From assembly GCA_017303635.1 (NCBI GenBank), contig JAFLCG010000008.1, positions 62,001-126,000 of the forward strand: a stretch of 64,000 nucleotides of DNA, read 5' to 3'. The DNA is from Anaerolineae bacterium (GTDB lineage Bacteria; Chloroflexota; Anaerolineae; Aggregatilineales; Phototrophicaceae). Below the pieces are notes generated by a model that saw only the letters and a program-made list of their open reading frames with translations, was not told where the DNA came from and ran no database searches. How positions within the stretch are numbered: position 1 is the stretch's first letter; every line of letters starts with the position of its first letter. A program made the translations under genes and the position numbers. Of this stretch, positions 33,399 to 41,991 are shown in pieces.

Positions 33399-34640
33399 AT
33401 GGAACCCATCACCCTATTGACGAACAAGCGCATTCTGCTCGGTGTGACCGGGAGTATCGCCGCTTATAAAGCAGTTGATCTGGCCAGCAAACTGACGCAG
33501 GCCGGGGCGTTGGTCGATGTCATCCTGACGGAATCGGCGGAACGCTTTGTCACGGCGCTGACTTTCCAGGCGGTGACCGGTCGACCGGTTTACACCGATC
33601 TGTGGGCAACCGACTCCAGCGGCGGCCTGCCGACGCATATTGCCCATGTGGGACTGGGCGAAGGCGCGGATCTGCTGGCGGTCATCCCGGCGACGGCCAA
33701 CACGCTGGCGAAGCTCACCCACGGGCTGGCGGATGATCTACTGAGTGTGACGGCGCTGGCGGCGCGCTGCCCGCTGCTGATCGCCCCGGCCATGGACGGC
33801 GGCATGTATCAACATCCGGCGACCTATTACAACGTGCAACTGCTGGCGGCACGCGGTGCCTATCTGGTCGAGCCGGAAGAAGGGCGCTTCGCGTCGGGTT
33901 TGGTCGGTAAAGGCCGACTGCCGGAGACGCCAGCCCTGATGGGGCATATCCGGCGGGCACTGGGAAAAACGGGTGCATTGGCCGGTCAGCGACTGGTCAT
34001 TACGGCAGGCGGGACGCGTGAGGCGATCGACCCGGTGCGCTTCATCACCAATCGCTCCAGCGGACGACAGGGGTTCGCACTGGCGCAGGCGGCGCTGGAT
34101 GCCGGGGCAACCGTGACCCTCATCACCACCACCAAAGATGTCCCGGCGCCCATCGGGGCCGAGGTCGTGCTGGTGAGCAACGCCGAGTCCATGCTGAAGG
34201 CAGTGTTGAAAGAGAGCGCCCAGGCCGATGCGCTGATTATGGCGGCGGCAGTGGCGGACTTCCGACCTGCAGTCACAGCAGCGCAGAAGATCAAGAAGAC
34301 GGATGATCCGAGCGAGGTGCCGACCATTCAGTTGACGCGCACGGCTGATATTCTGATGGAAGTGAAAGTGCAGCGGGCGCAGACCGGATTCCCGAAAGTG
34401 GCGGTCGGGTTTGCTGCGGAAAGCGAACATCTGCTGACGAATGCCCGCGCCAAGCTGGAGCGTAAAGGGCTGGATCTGCTGGTCGCCAACGACATCAGCG
34501 CACCGGATGCCGGGTTCGAGGTGGATACCAACCGGGTTGTCATCCTCAGCCAGCAGGCGGAACCGGAGGCGGTGGCGTTAGCCAGCAAGACCCTGATCGC
34601 CGAGCGCATCGTGGCGCGGGTGGCGGCCCTGCTGGCTTAA
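33399..34640 (+). CDS. coaBC: bifunctional phosphopantothenoylcysteine decarboxylase/phosphopantothenate-cysteine ligase
   Basis: 413 residues, the full bifunctional length. The N-terminal CoaC flavoprotein domain (about 1-185) has LLGVTGSIAAYKAVDLAS with the active-site region, PATANTLAKL and APAMDGGMY. The C-terminal CoaB ligase (about 190-413) has LVITAGGTREAIDPVRFITNRSSGRQG, MAAAVADFRP and the KIKK motif. Together they convert 4'-phosphopantothenate and cysteine to 4'-phosphopantetheine in coenzyme A synthesis. In the decarboxylase motif usually written PxMNxxM, Asn is replaced by Asp. It starts only 9 bp behind the toxin gene. Confidence 0.97.
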   Translation: MEPITLLTNKRILLGVTGSIAAYKAVDLASKLTQAGALVDVILTESAERFVTALTFQAVTGRPVYTDLWATDSSGGLPTHIAHVGLGEGADLLAVIPATANTLAKLTHGLADDLLSVTALAARCPLLIAPAMDGGMYQHPATYYNVQLLAARGAYLVEPEEGRFASGLVGKGRLPETPALMGHIRRALGKTGALAGQRLVITAGGTREAIDPVRFITNRSSGRQGFALAQAALDAGATVTLITTTKDVPAPIGAEVVLVSNAESMLKAVLKESAQADALIMAAAVADFRPAVTAAQKIKKTDDPSEVPTIQLTRTADILMEVKVQRAQTGFPKVAVGFAAESEHLLTNARAKLERKGLDLLVANDISAPDAGFEVDTNRVVILSQQAEPEAVALASKTLIAERIVARVAALLA

Positions 34641-34645
34641 GTGAT

Positions 34646-36652
34646 CTAGGTCGTCATTCGGCGGCGGGCAATCTCCGGCAGCAGCAGCAACTGGATCAGA
34701 CCGTTCAGGACGACAATGACGGTGCTGCCTTCATGGCCCAGCACACCCAGGGGCAGCGGCAGGGCGACGAGGAAGGTTCCGGCAATCAGCATCAGGATGA
34801 CGCCAATCGAGAAGCTCAGGTTCTGCCAGACCACGCGCCGCGCCTTACGGCTGAGCTTGAGCGCGTAGGGGATGAGTTGGAGCCGGTCGCCCATCAGCAC
34901 CAGATCCGCCGTCTCCAGCGCGACATCCGTTCCGGCAGCGCCCATGGCAATCCCAATCGAGGCCGTCGCTAAGGCCGGAGCATCGTTCACCCCATCCCCG
35001 ATCATGGCGGTCGGGCCAACTTCAGCCTCAATCTCTTTGACCACGCGCACTTTATCTTCAGGCATCAACCCGGCGTAGACCGCATCCACACCCAGCAAGC
35101 CCCCGATGTGCTGGGCAACGCGGGGATTATCCCCGGTGAGCATCGCTACCCGCTGGATACCGAGCGACTTCAAGTAATGGACAATCTGCCCGGCTTCCGG
35201 GCGGATCTGATCGGCGATGGCGATGATTCCCATCCAATCGGCACGCTGTCCGCTGGCTTCGCAGGCTCCGCAGCCCTGGCACTCGCCCTCCCGCACGACT
35301 CCGATGACGGTCTTGCCCTGTTTCTCCAACCGTTCAACCGGCTCCTGCAAGCGCTCCGGCAGCGGATTTTTCTCGATCAGGTATGTGATGCTGCCCAGGC
35401 GTACTTCGCGCCCATCTACTGTGGAGATAATGCCTTTGCCGGTGACGGCCTGAAAATCCTGAACGGCATCCAGACTCAGATGACGGGCCTGGGCGGCGGC
35501 GACCACGGCTTTCGCCAGAGGATGCTCGGAGCGGGATTCGACGGCGGCGGCGACGGCCAGCAGTTCATCTTCATGCAGTGCGCAGCATGAGACCAGATCG
35601 GTGACGGCAGGCTTCCCCTGCGTCAGGGTACCGGTCTTATCGAAGGCGATGGCTTTGATGCCTGCCATACCTTCCAGATAGGCGCCACCTTTGAAGAGGA
35701 CGCCCCCCCGCGCCGCTGAAGCGATTGCCGAGAGGAAGGAGGCCGGGGTGCTAATGACCAGCGCACACGGAGAGGCGACGGTCATCAAGACCATGGCCCG
35801 ATAGAAATTGCTGGCGAAATCGGTCAGACCGAGGGCGGGCGGGATAATGATGAACAGCCCCACACCACCAATGATGACCAGCGCGTAGATTTGCTCAAAG
35901 CGTTCGAGGAAGCGCTCGGTCGGCGCTTTGCTATCCTGCGCCTCTTCGACCATGCGGATGATGCGGGCCAGGGTGGTATCACGGGCGGACTGGGTGGCTT
36001 CGACATCCAGCGCACCCTGCCCATTGAGCGTGCCCGCAAAGACTTTATCACCCACCACTTTTTCCACGGGCATGGACTCGCCGGTGATGGGCGCCTGATC
36101 GACACTCGAACGGCCAGAGCGCACCAAGCCATCCACCGGAATCCGTTCGCCGGGTTCGATCAGGACGGTATCGCCCAGTTGAATCTGTTCGATCTTCAGC
36201 GTGAGGGTTTGGCCGTCGCGCTTAACTTTAGCCTCGGCGGGGTAGAGCTTGAGCAGTGCCCGGATGGCCTGCCGACTGCGCCCGATGGCGTAATCCTGCA
36301 AGACGTTGCTGAGCGAGAAGAGGAACAGCAGCGTGGCCCCTTCATGCCATTGATCGACGGCGGCAGCACCCAGCGCCGCCAGGATCATCAGCATATCGAC
36401 ATCGATGCGGCGCTCGCGCAGCGCCTCCAGCGCTCCTTTGGCACCAAAAATGCCGCCAAAAACATAGGAGGCTATATCCAGCACCAGCACCAGTTCACGA
36501 GACCAACCGAGCGATTCGCCAACGATGCTGGTGAGTAAAAAGGCCAGTGTCAAAACGACGAAGCGCGGTTCCAGCCACTTCTGATCCAACCAGCGCGATT
36601 TGGGCTGGGGATCGGATTGTGAGTTAGGGGAGATGAGGACAGCACTGGTCAC
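34646..36652 (-). CDS. P1B-4 type heavy-metal ATPase (SPC/HEGST), probable Co/Zn/Fe exporter
   Basis: 668 residues, start GTG at 36652 behind GGAGGT. The catalytic Asp is D338 in DKTGTLTQG, the actuator TGES motif is ITGESMPV, and the hinge is MLTGDN and GDGVNDAPAL. The membrane metal site is SPC (294-296), not CPC, and the last helix has HEGST (640-644); both mark the P1B-4 group that exports Co2+, Zn2+ or Fe2+. An insert with C458, C461 and C464 (CQGCGAC) before WMGIIAIAD in the nucleotide domain is unusual. No N-terminal metal-binding domain is present. The AT-rich upstream region holds a promoter within an inverted repeat. It is convergent with coaBC. Confidence 0.92.
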   Translation of the reverse strand: MTSAVLISPNSQSDPQPKSRWLDQKWLEPRFVVLTLAFLLTSIVGESLGWSRELVLVLDIASYVFGGIFGAKGALEALRERRIDVDMLMILAALGAAAVDQWHEGATLLFLFSLSNVLQDYAIGRSRQAIRALLKLYPAEAKVKRDGQTLTLKIEQIQLGDTVLIEPGERIPVDGLVRSGRSSVDQAPITGESMPVEKVVGDKVFAGTLNGQGALDVEATQSARDTTLARIIRMVEEAQDSKAPTERFLERFEQIYALVIIGGVGLFIIIPPALGLTDFASNFYRAMVLMTVASPCALVISTPASFLSAIASAARGGVLFKGGAYLEGMAGIKAIAFDKTGTLTQGKPAVTDLVSCCALHEDELLAVAAAVESRSEHPLAKAVVAAAQARHLSLDAVQDFQAVTGKGIISTVDGREVRLGSITYLIEKNPLPERLQEPVERLEKQGKTVIGVVREGECQGCGACEASGQRADWMGIIAIADQIRPEAGQIVHYLKSLGIQRVAMLTGDNPRVAQHIGGLLGVDAVYAGLMPEDKVRVVKEIEAEVGPTAMIGDGVNDAPALATASIGIAMGAAGTDVALETADLVLMGDRLQLIPYALKLSRKARRVVWQNLSFSIGVILMLIAGTFLVALPLPLGVLGHEGSTVIVVLNGLIQLLLLPEIARRRMTT

Positions 36653-36695
36653 GGCTACCTCCGGTTTGTGCCTACTTTTACCACATGATAGCTCT

Positions 36696-36733
36696 ATTTT
36701 AACCTGTATTTATCTTAAAGATCAAGTCAGGTT
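36696..36733 (-). promoter_or_regulatory. ATPase promoter with overlapping inverted repeat
   Basis: On the minus strand TTGATC (36725-36720) and TAAAAT (36701-36696) are spaced by 18 bp, a fair sigma-70 match. AACCTG and CAGGTT (36701-36706 and 36728-36733) form an inverted repeat that spans it, as for MerR or other metal-responsive regulators. No regulator gene is adjacent. Confidence 0.4.
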
Positions 36734-36926
36734 GGTCATAGAGAGCATGTGATCAATGTAACGAATGCAGGGAGGAGATCTAACCGGAGATGGATGTCAG
36801 GTAAAATTGATTACAAAAATGATAAGTGTTAAATCTTAATTCTTCGCCCAGTTATTTCAATGTACATTGAGATTGTGTGATGATGCTTGTGCTGACGACA
36901 AGCAAAATCCCCGACTCCCCCAACGG

Positions 36927-36951
36927 TATGGCACCGGCCCGCAAAGCCGGT
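36927..36951 (-). terminator. hairpin behind prmC
   Basis: GGCACCGGC and GCCGGTGTC form a 9-bp stem with one G-T pair around a 7-nt loop, starting 5 bp after the prmC stop. No T tract follows. Confidence 0.45.
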
Positions 36952-36955
36952 GTCA

Positions 36956-37816
36956 TCATTTCTGCGGCAGATCAATCTCCACCACGCGGTCATGCCCGGC
37001 AAAGTCCTTAAGCAACTGCACCTGCGCTAACGGGAAGGCGTTCCGCGCCAATTCAACGGCAGCGGCGCCCTGATCGTAGGCGATTTCCAGCAGCAGCCGC
37101 GCACCGGGTCGGCAGAGGGCCGGGGCTTGCTCCAGCAGGCGGCGCACCAGCATCAGGCCATCCGCCCCTCCATCCAGCGCCTGATGGGGCTCATACCGGC
37201 TGACCGCCAACTGCGGCACAAGTTGACTGGGGATATAGGGCAGGTTCGCCATGATCATGTCCACCTGCATCTGCCGTTCCTGGATCGGCAGCAGCAGATC
37301 ACCCTCAAAAAAGACAACATCCGCCTGATGAGCTGCCGCGTTGCGCCGGGCAACTTCCAGCGCAGGGTGGCTGGCATCGACCGCATAGACGACCGCCCGC
37401 GGGCAAAGTGCGGCCAAGGTCACCGCCAATGCGCCGCTGCCTGTGCCGACATCCACCACGACGGCGTGGTCACGCGGTTGGGTGAAGGCCAACGCAGCTT
37501 CCAACAGGAGCTCAGTTTCCGGTCGCGGGATTAGCACCGCCGGGGTGACGATGAAGTCCCGATCATAAAAGCCCCACTGTCCGAGGATATAGGGGATGGG
37601 TTCCCCCTTTTCGGCACGGGCGACCAGATTAAAGAATTCATGTTCCTCTGCCGGGGGCAGCATATCGGTGGCGTTTGCCAGCAGCCAGGCACGGTCAACA
37701 CCCAGGGCAGCACTGAGCAGGATATGGGCGTTCAGGGAGGCGCTTTCGGGATCGACTGGAGTCAGTCGGCGTTTGGCTTCCAGCAGTGCGCCCCGGACAT
37801 CATAACGGGGTTGCAT
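36956..37816 (-). CDS. prmC: peptide chain release factor N5-glutamine methyltransferase
   Basis: 286 residues. The N-terminal helical domain (about 1-80) is that of PrmC/HemK. The methyltransferase domain has the SAM loop VVVDVGTGSGALAVTLA, the acid in AVDASHPALEVAR, and the substrate motif NLPYIPS, the NLPY variant of NPPY. PrmC methylates the Gln of the GGQ loop in release factors RF1 and RF2, aiding termination. PrmC is often next to prfA, but no prfA is seen here. The first ATG at 37816 fits the family start (RYDVRGALLEAKRRL). Confidence 0.95.
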   Translation of the reverse strand: MQPRYDVRGALLEAKRRLTPVDPESASLNAHILLSAALGVDRAWLLANATDMLPPAEEHEFFNLVARAEKGEPIPYILGQWGFYDRDFIVTPAVLIPRPETELLLEAALAFTQPRDHAVVVDVGTGSGALAVTLAALCPRAVVYAVDASHPALEVARRNAAAHQADVVFFEGDLLLPIQERQMQVDMIMANLPYIPSQLVPQLAVSRYEPHQALDGGADGLMLVRRLLEQAPALCRPGARLLLEIAYDQGAAAVELARNAFPLAQVQLLKDFAGHDRVVEIDLPQK

Positions 37817-37973
37817 GATCCAGGTTCCAGGATAAGCGAAGTCTTATTGGAGCCTTAAACACCTTACAACCGGATTCGTCGCAGGATGCGCGTAGCATTA
37901 AGGTGTGTGCAAGCTCAGCGGCTCTATGGTGAAAAAGCAGAGTCACTGAAATATGATTTGAAAGGGCTTTTCC

Positions 37974-38162
37974 ATGTTGTACGATCGTTATGAACCCAAG
38001 CAGTATGTTGAAGCCAACCGTGAAAAGTGCCAGTATTGCCGTCGGCAACCCGAGTCGTGGCAGTACATTCAAAATGAAAAAGTCTGTCCTCATTGCGGTA
38101 CCCGTGTGCTGGTCTCTTATACAGTTTCCATGAAACCGATCACTGGCAATCGCAAGAGCTGA
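37974..38162 (+). CDS. small zinc-ribbon protein
   Basis: 62 residues with two CxxC pairs (C19/C22 and C38/C41, the latter in CPHCGTRVLVSY), which form a zinc ribbon. It is rich in Tyr, Gln and Arg and has no membrane segment. GAAAGGGC precedes the ATG. Such small zinc proteins may bind nucleic acid or other proteins; no function can be assigned. The divergent prmC gene starts 157 bp away. Confidence 0.7.
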   Translation: MLYDRYEPKQYVEANREKCQYCRRQPESWQYIQNEKVCPHCGTRVLVSYTVSMKPITGNRKS

Positions 38163-38218
38163 TCATATCGTATAATACAATCTCATACGGATGATTTGAA
38201 CGCATCCATACACTCTCA

Positions 38219-39385
38219 ATGCCAATGAATAAACTATCTTCACTGCATGTGCTGACCGTTTGCCTATTGATGCTCTTACTGGCCCTGCCTGTGTCGATCC
38301 GGCTGGCGCCAGAAAGTTATGATTACGTTCAGCATCAACTCTTTGCCCTCGTCTGGGCCAGTGAAGGTACGCTGCCCGGTCCTCATTTTTTGTATCAAGC
38401 GCTACTCCTGGGCGTTCAGGCGCTGCTCCCGGTTGCCAACCTGCCGACAATCGCGGTTGCCATTAATGCCGTCGCCCTGATTTCAACCGGGCTGCTGGTG
38501 TTTGGGCTGCTGTATGCTGCCTTACCTCGCAGTCAAAGTGCGATTGGAGCGCTCGCCCTGACGGTGGTGCTCCTCCTCGCGGCACCAGCCAGCTTTCCAT
38601 CATGGCATTCAGGCGTATATTACCTGTCTTATATCAGCCCGAACTCCTATCACAATCCAACCATCTGGCTGATGAAACCTTTTGCGCTGGGATTGTACCT
38701 GCTGGTATTGCGGATCGAACCTGCACGCAGGTCATCCTGGCGGATAATCCTGTTGGCGATTCTGGTTGCCATCGGCGGGGTGCTGGCAAAGCCCAATTTC
38801 ATCATCGCAGTGATCCCGGCACTGGGGCTGGTCACGTTGGTCAACCTGGTGCAGCGTCGCCCCCTGGATTGGCTGCTGTTATTGGCTATCGCGGTGCCAT
38901 CGGGTCTGATTTTGGCCTGGCAATTGTTCTTCTATCAGGGTGAATATGACAGCGGTTTTGTCCTGGCTCCGCTGGAGATGATGGCCTACTGGACAGGCAG
39001 TTCAAACCCGGTCATGCTGCTGCTGCGCTTTGGACTCTCGATTGGGTTTCCGCTGGCTGTGCTGATCCTGTACTGGCCCGCGCTGCGGCAGGATCGTGGG
39101 GTTATTCTGGCATGGTTGACTTTCGCCACCGGGGCGCTCTACACCTATCTCCTCGCAGAAACAGGCTATGTGAATGATGGCAATTTCGGCTGGAGTGCAG
39201 AGATTGGCCTGTTCCTGTTATTTGTCATGTCCGCTCTGCTAGTCATCCGGCAGGAAAGGGCTGTGCTGGATGGACAAAAACGACCCGGATGGCGCTTCTG
39301 GTTGGCGAGCGGTGCGCTCAGTCTGCACCTGATTTCGGGGATCGTATTTTACTTTAACAACCTGAGTACGGGTCAATATACCTAG
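38219..39385 (+). CDS. multi-pass membrane protein, possible GT-C-like
   Basis: 388 residues with about ten membrane helices. A first extracytoplasmic loop has APESYDYVQHQLF, and a later one HNPTIWLMKPFALGLYLLVL. The overall pattern, helices and a loop after the first helix with acidic residues, recalls lipid-linked-sugar glycosyltransferases of GT-C type, but the usual DxD is absent. It lies 56 bp behind the zinc-ribbon gene and 109 bp before an exported esterase, in one direction. Function unknown. Confidence 0.7.
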   Translation: MPMNKLSSLHVLTVCLLMLLLALPVSIRLAPESYDYVQHQLFALVWASEGTLPGPHFLYQALLLGVQALLPVANLPTIAVAINAVALISTGLLVFGLLYAALPRSQSAIGALALTVVLLLAAPASFPSWHSGVYYLSYISPNSYHNPTIWLMKPFALGLYLLVLRIEPARRSSWRIILLAILVAIGGVLAKPNFIIAVIPALGLVTLVNLVQRRPLDWLLLLAIAVPSGLILAWQLFFYQGEYDSGFVLAPLEMMAYWTGSSNPVMLLLRFGLSIGFPLAVLILYWPALRQDRGVILAWLTFATGALYTYLLAETGYVNDGNFGWSAEIGLFLLFVMSALLVIRQERAVLDGQKRPGWRFWLASGALSLHLISGIVFYFNNLSTGQYT

Positions 39386-39494
39386 CCACTTCGGTTGCTC
39401 ATGCTGGTCCGCCGAGCGCTTCCTTAAGCCCGACGGCGGCAGTTCCCCTCTTATGATGAAAACGTGTGCCTGATCTGCCAGTGGAGTAGAGATA

Positions 39495-41777
39495 ATGCCA
39501 CGTTTTTGGATTCTGGTGTGCCTGCTGCTGGTCGCCGTGAGCGGCGCGGCAGGCGCACAAGCCAACCTGCCCACCAACTACGACATGGGTAATCCGACCC
39601 TCACAACAATCTATGTTTCGACCCAGGGGGATGACAGCCGCGATGGTGCTACTCCCGAACAAGCGCTGCGGACGATCAGCGCCGCCTGGGAGCGCATCCC
39701 ACGGGCGCAGGAACTCCAGACGGGCTATCGCATCGCCATCCTCCCCGGTAGCTATACCGAGGCAGAAACCCCCAACTACTGGGAATCGCGGTATGGCACT
39801 TTCAATGCACCGATTATTCTGGAAGCGGTCAATGGGCCTGAAACGGTCTTCCTGCCCAGCGTAAATATCTTTGATACTCGCTACCTGTATCTACTGAACA
39901 TCACCATTCAAACCGGCGGGGACGCATTCCATTGTGAACGCTGCGATCACTTGCTGATCAGGGGCAGCCGTTTCACCGGGTCGGAGCCGGAAAGCTACAA
40001 CACGCAGGAAACAGTCAAAATCAATCAGTCCCAGTACGTCTATGTGGAAAACACCGAGATCGCCGGAGCCTGGGATAATGCGGTTGATCTGGTGGCGGTG
40101 CAATACGGGCACTTCCTGAACAACCGCATCCACAACGCCGGGGATTGGTGCATGTATCTCAAGGGCGGCTCGGCCTATTTCCTGGTCGCGCAGAATGAGT
40201 TCTATGACTGCGGGGCAGGTGGTTTCACCGCCGGGCAGGGGACGGGCCTGCAATATATGCAGCCGCCCTGGATTCAATATGAAGCCTACGATATCGCGGT
40301 GGTCAATAACCTCATTCATGACTCGGCGGGAGCAGGGCTGGGCGTGCAGGGTGGCTATGGCATCCTGATGGCCTGGAACCAGATGTACCGGGTGGGGGAG
40401 CGCAGCCACCTGCTGGAAGTCGGCTACGGGCAGCGTAGTTGTGATGGCCAGGAAGGTGAACCGGGGCGCGAACGCTGCGCAGAGTATCTGGCAAGCGGCG
40501 GTTGGGGCAATACACTGGTGCCGGATGGTACTAACTTCGCCCGCATCCCGAACCGGCATGTCTATATCCTCAACAATGTGATCTTCAATCCGACCGGCTA
40601 CCGCAGCGCCTATCAGCACCTGACGGTCTTCCCGGCCTACGCGGACTCGAACGGCAACCTGCCCGGCCCGATCCAGGCCGATGACGATCTGGTGATGGCG
40701 GGTAACCTGATCTGGAACGGCGAAGCGGGGATGCCGCTGGGCATCGAGGCCAGCCCGGATTTCCCGGCGGGCTGCCAGGAAGGGCACCCGACCTGTTCGA
40801 TGAACCAGATTCTGAGCGCCAACCAGATCAATGTGGCGGGGGCTTTTGCGCCATTGAATGCGTCGCTGCCAGTGTTCACCTGGGAGCCGCCTGTTCCGGC
40901 GAGCGTCGTCGGCAGTGCGTTCGGCACTCCTTTGACCGAGGCGGACATCAGCGCATTAGTGAAGCAAGCTGCAGTTGAGAGCGTGGTCGCTGCCGAGCCT
41001 ACGCCCGCGATTGAACCGACGGTGGTAGCGGTTGCACCGACTGCGCCTGCGATGGTCATCCCTGCCGGAGTCGTTCCCGTATTGCCTGCGGGTCCGCTGA
41101 CAGTGGTCACCCTGGGCGACAGCCTGACGGAAGGCGCGCAGGATGAACTGGAACGCGGTGGATATCCGGGGCGGTTGCTGCCGATGCTGAATGCCGTGCG
41201 CCCTGGCTCAAGCCTGCTCAATTTGGGCCGTTCCGGATGGAACTCCGACGCGCTCATCAGCGGGGATCAGGGTTTGCCCGGTCAGCTCGAACAGGCGGTT
41301 GCCGCGCTCTCCCAGGCGACCCAGCAGGGGCAGCCAGCATTGGCACTGGTCTGGATTGGCAGCAATGATCTGTTCTATCTCTACGAGTTCGGCAACCCGG
41401 ATGCTGCCGGTGAACAAGCCGACCTCGATCACTACGCGGCTAATCTGGATGTGATTCTGGGCGCGCTCAGCAAAACCGGCGCGCAGGTGATGATCGCGCT
41501 GCTGGATGATCAGGCCTTGAGGCCGGTGGTGCTGCGTGGGGAAGCCTTCCCTGGCATCAGCCCGGAAGAAGCCGCGCAGATGTCCGGGCAGGTGCGGCGC
41601 TACAACGCGGTCATTGTCGAAAAATCAACGGCTTATGGGGCCTTACTTGTCGATTTCTTCAATACCGGGATCTTCACCGGGGTTGAAACCCTCTCTGATG
41701 ACGGCAATCACCCGAATGCCGCCGGTTATGACCAGATTTCCCAAATCTGGTATTCAGTCATCCAATCCATGTTCTAG
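39495..41777 (+). CDS. exported parallel beta-helix protein fused to an SGNH esterase
   Basis: 760 residues with signal peptide (1-22). Residues about 35-430 form a right-handed beta-helix with DUF1565-like start (IYVSTQGDDSRDGATPEQALRTISAA), followed by repeated strands (LLNITIQTGG, YVYVENTEIAG, AVVNNLIHDSAG), as in pectate lyases and other polysaccharide-binding enzymes. A Pro/Ala/Thr linker leads to an SGNH/GDSL hydrolase (about 535-760) with S543 (TLGDSLTEG), oxyanion N in IGSNDLF, and D736/H739 (DDGNHPN). The esterase would remove acetyl or similar groups from a glycan recognised by the helix domain. A GAGCACAGG hairpin terminator follows. Confidence 0.92.
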   Translation: MPRFWILVCLLLVAVSGAAGAQANLPTNYDMGNPTLTTIYVSTQGDDSRDGATPEQALRTISAAWERIPRAQELQTGYRIAILPGSYTEAETPNYWESRYGTFNAPIILEAVNGPETVFLPSVNIFDTRYLYLLNITIQTGGDAFHCERCDHLLIRGSRFTGSEPESYNTQETVKINQSQYVYVENTEIAGAWDNAVDLVAVQYGHFLNNRIHNAGDWCMYLKGGSAYFLVAQNEFYDCGAGGFTAGQGTGLQYMQPPWIQYEAYDIAVVNNLIHDSAGAGLGVQGGYGILMAWNQMYRVGERSHLLEVGYGQRSCDGQEGEPGRERCAEYLASGGWGNTLVPDGTNFARIPNRHVYILNNVIFNPTGYRSAYQHLTVFPAYADSNGNLPGPIQADDDLVMAGNLIWNGEAGMPLGIEASPDFPAGCQEGHPTCSMNQILSANQINVAGAFAPLNASLPVFTWEPPVPASVVGSAFGTPLTEADISALVKQAAVESVVAAEPTPAIEPTVVAVAPTAPAMVIPAGVVPVLPAGPLTVVTLGDSLTEGAQDELERGGYPGRLLPMLNAVRPGSSLLNLGRSGWNSDALISGDQGLPGQLEQAVAALSQATQQGQPALALVWIGSNDLFYLYEFGNPDAAGEQADLDHYAANLDVILGALSKTGAQVMIALLDDQALRPVVLRGEAFPGISPEEAAQMSGQVRRYNAVIVEKSTAYGALLVDFFNTGIFTGVETLSDDGNHPNAAGYDQISQIWYSVIQSMF

Positions 41778-41787
41778 GTGTGCAGTG

Positions 41788-41816
41788 GAGCACAGGTGAT
41801 TTGCCTGTGCTCTTTT
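41788..41816 (+). terminator. intrinsic terminator
   Basis: GAGCACAGG and CCTGTGCTC (9-bp stem, 7-nt loop) followed by TTTT, starting 11 bp after the esterase stop. Confidence 0.88.
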
Positions 41817-41991
41817 CATGCATTATTTACGCGAACCATTCGAAAATACAAAACTATCTAAAGGGTTGCAAAGCTGTAATGCCCGTACAATGGAAGCAAC
41901 GTCAGGTATGCATTGAATCGACTGTATTTTCTTCACGTTGACCCTCTCTTGATACCTCGACGCCCGGATTAAACTCAGCGGAGTGACTGAT

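Larger units (their letters stand above)
36653..36955. other. AT-rich intergenic region upstream of the metal ATPase
   Basis: About 300 bp without a gene, between the minus-strand ATPase and prmC. It contains the ATPase promoter (36696-36733), a GCTTGT/ACAAGC inverted repeat at about 36888 and a GGCACCGGC/GCCGGTGTC hairpin at 36927-36951 just behind the prmC stop. Confidence 0.6.
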
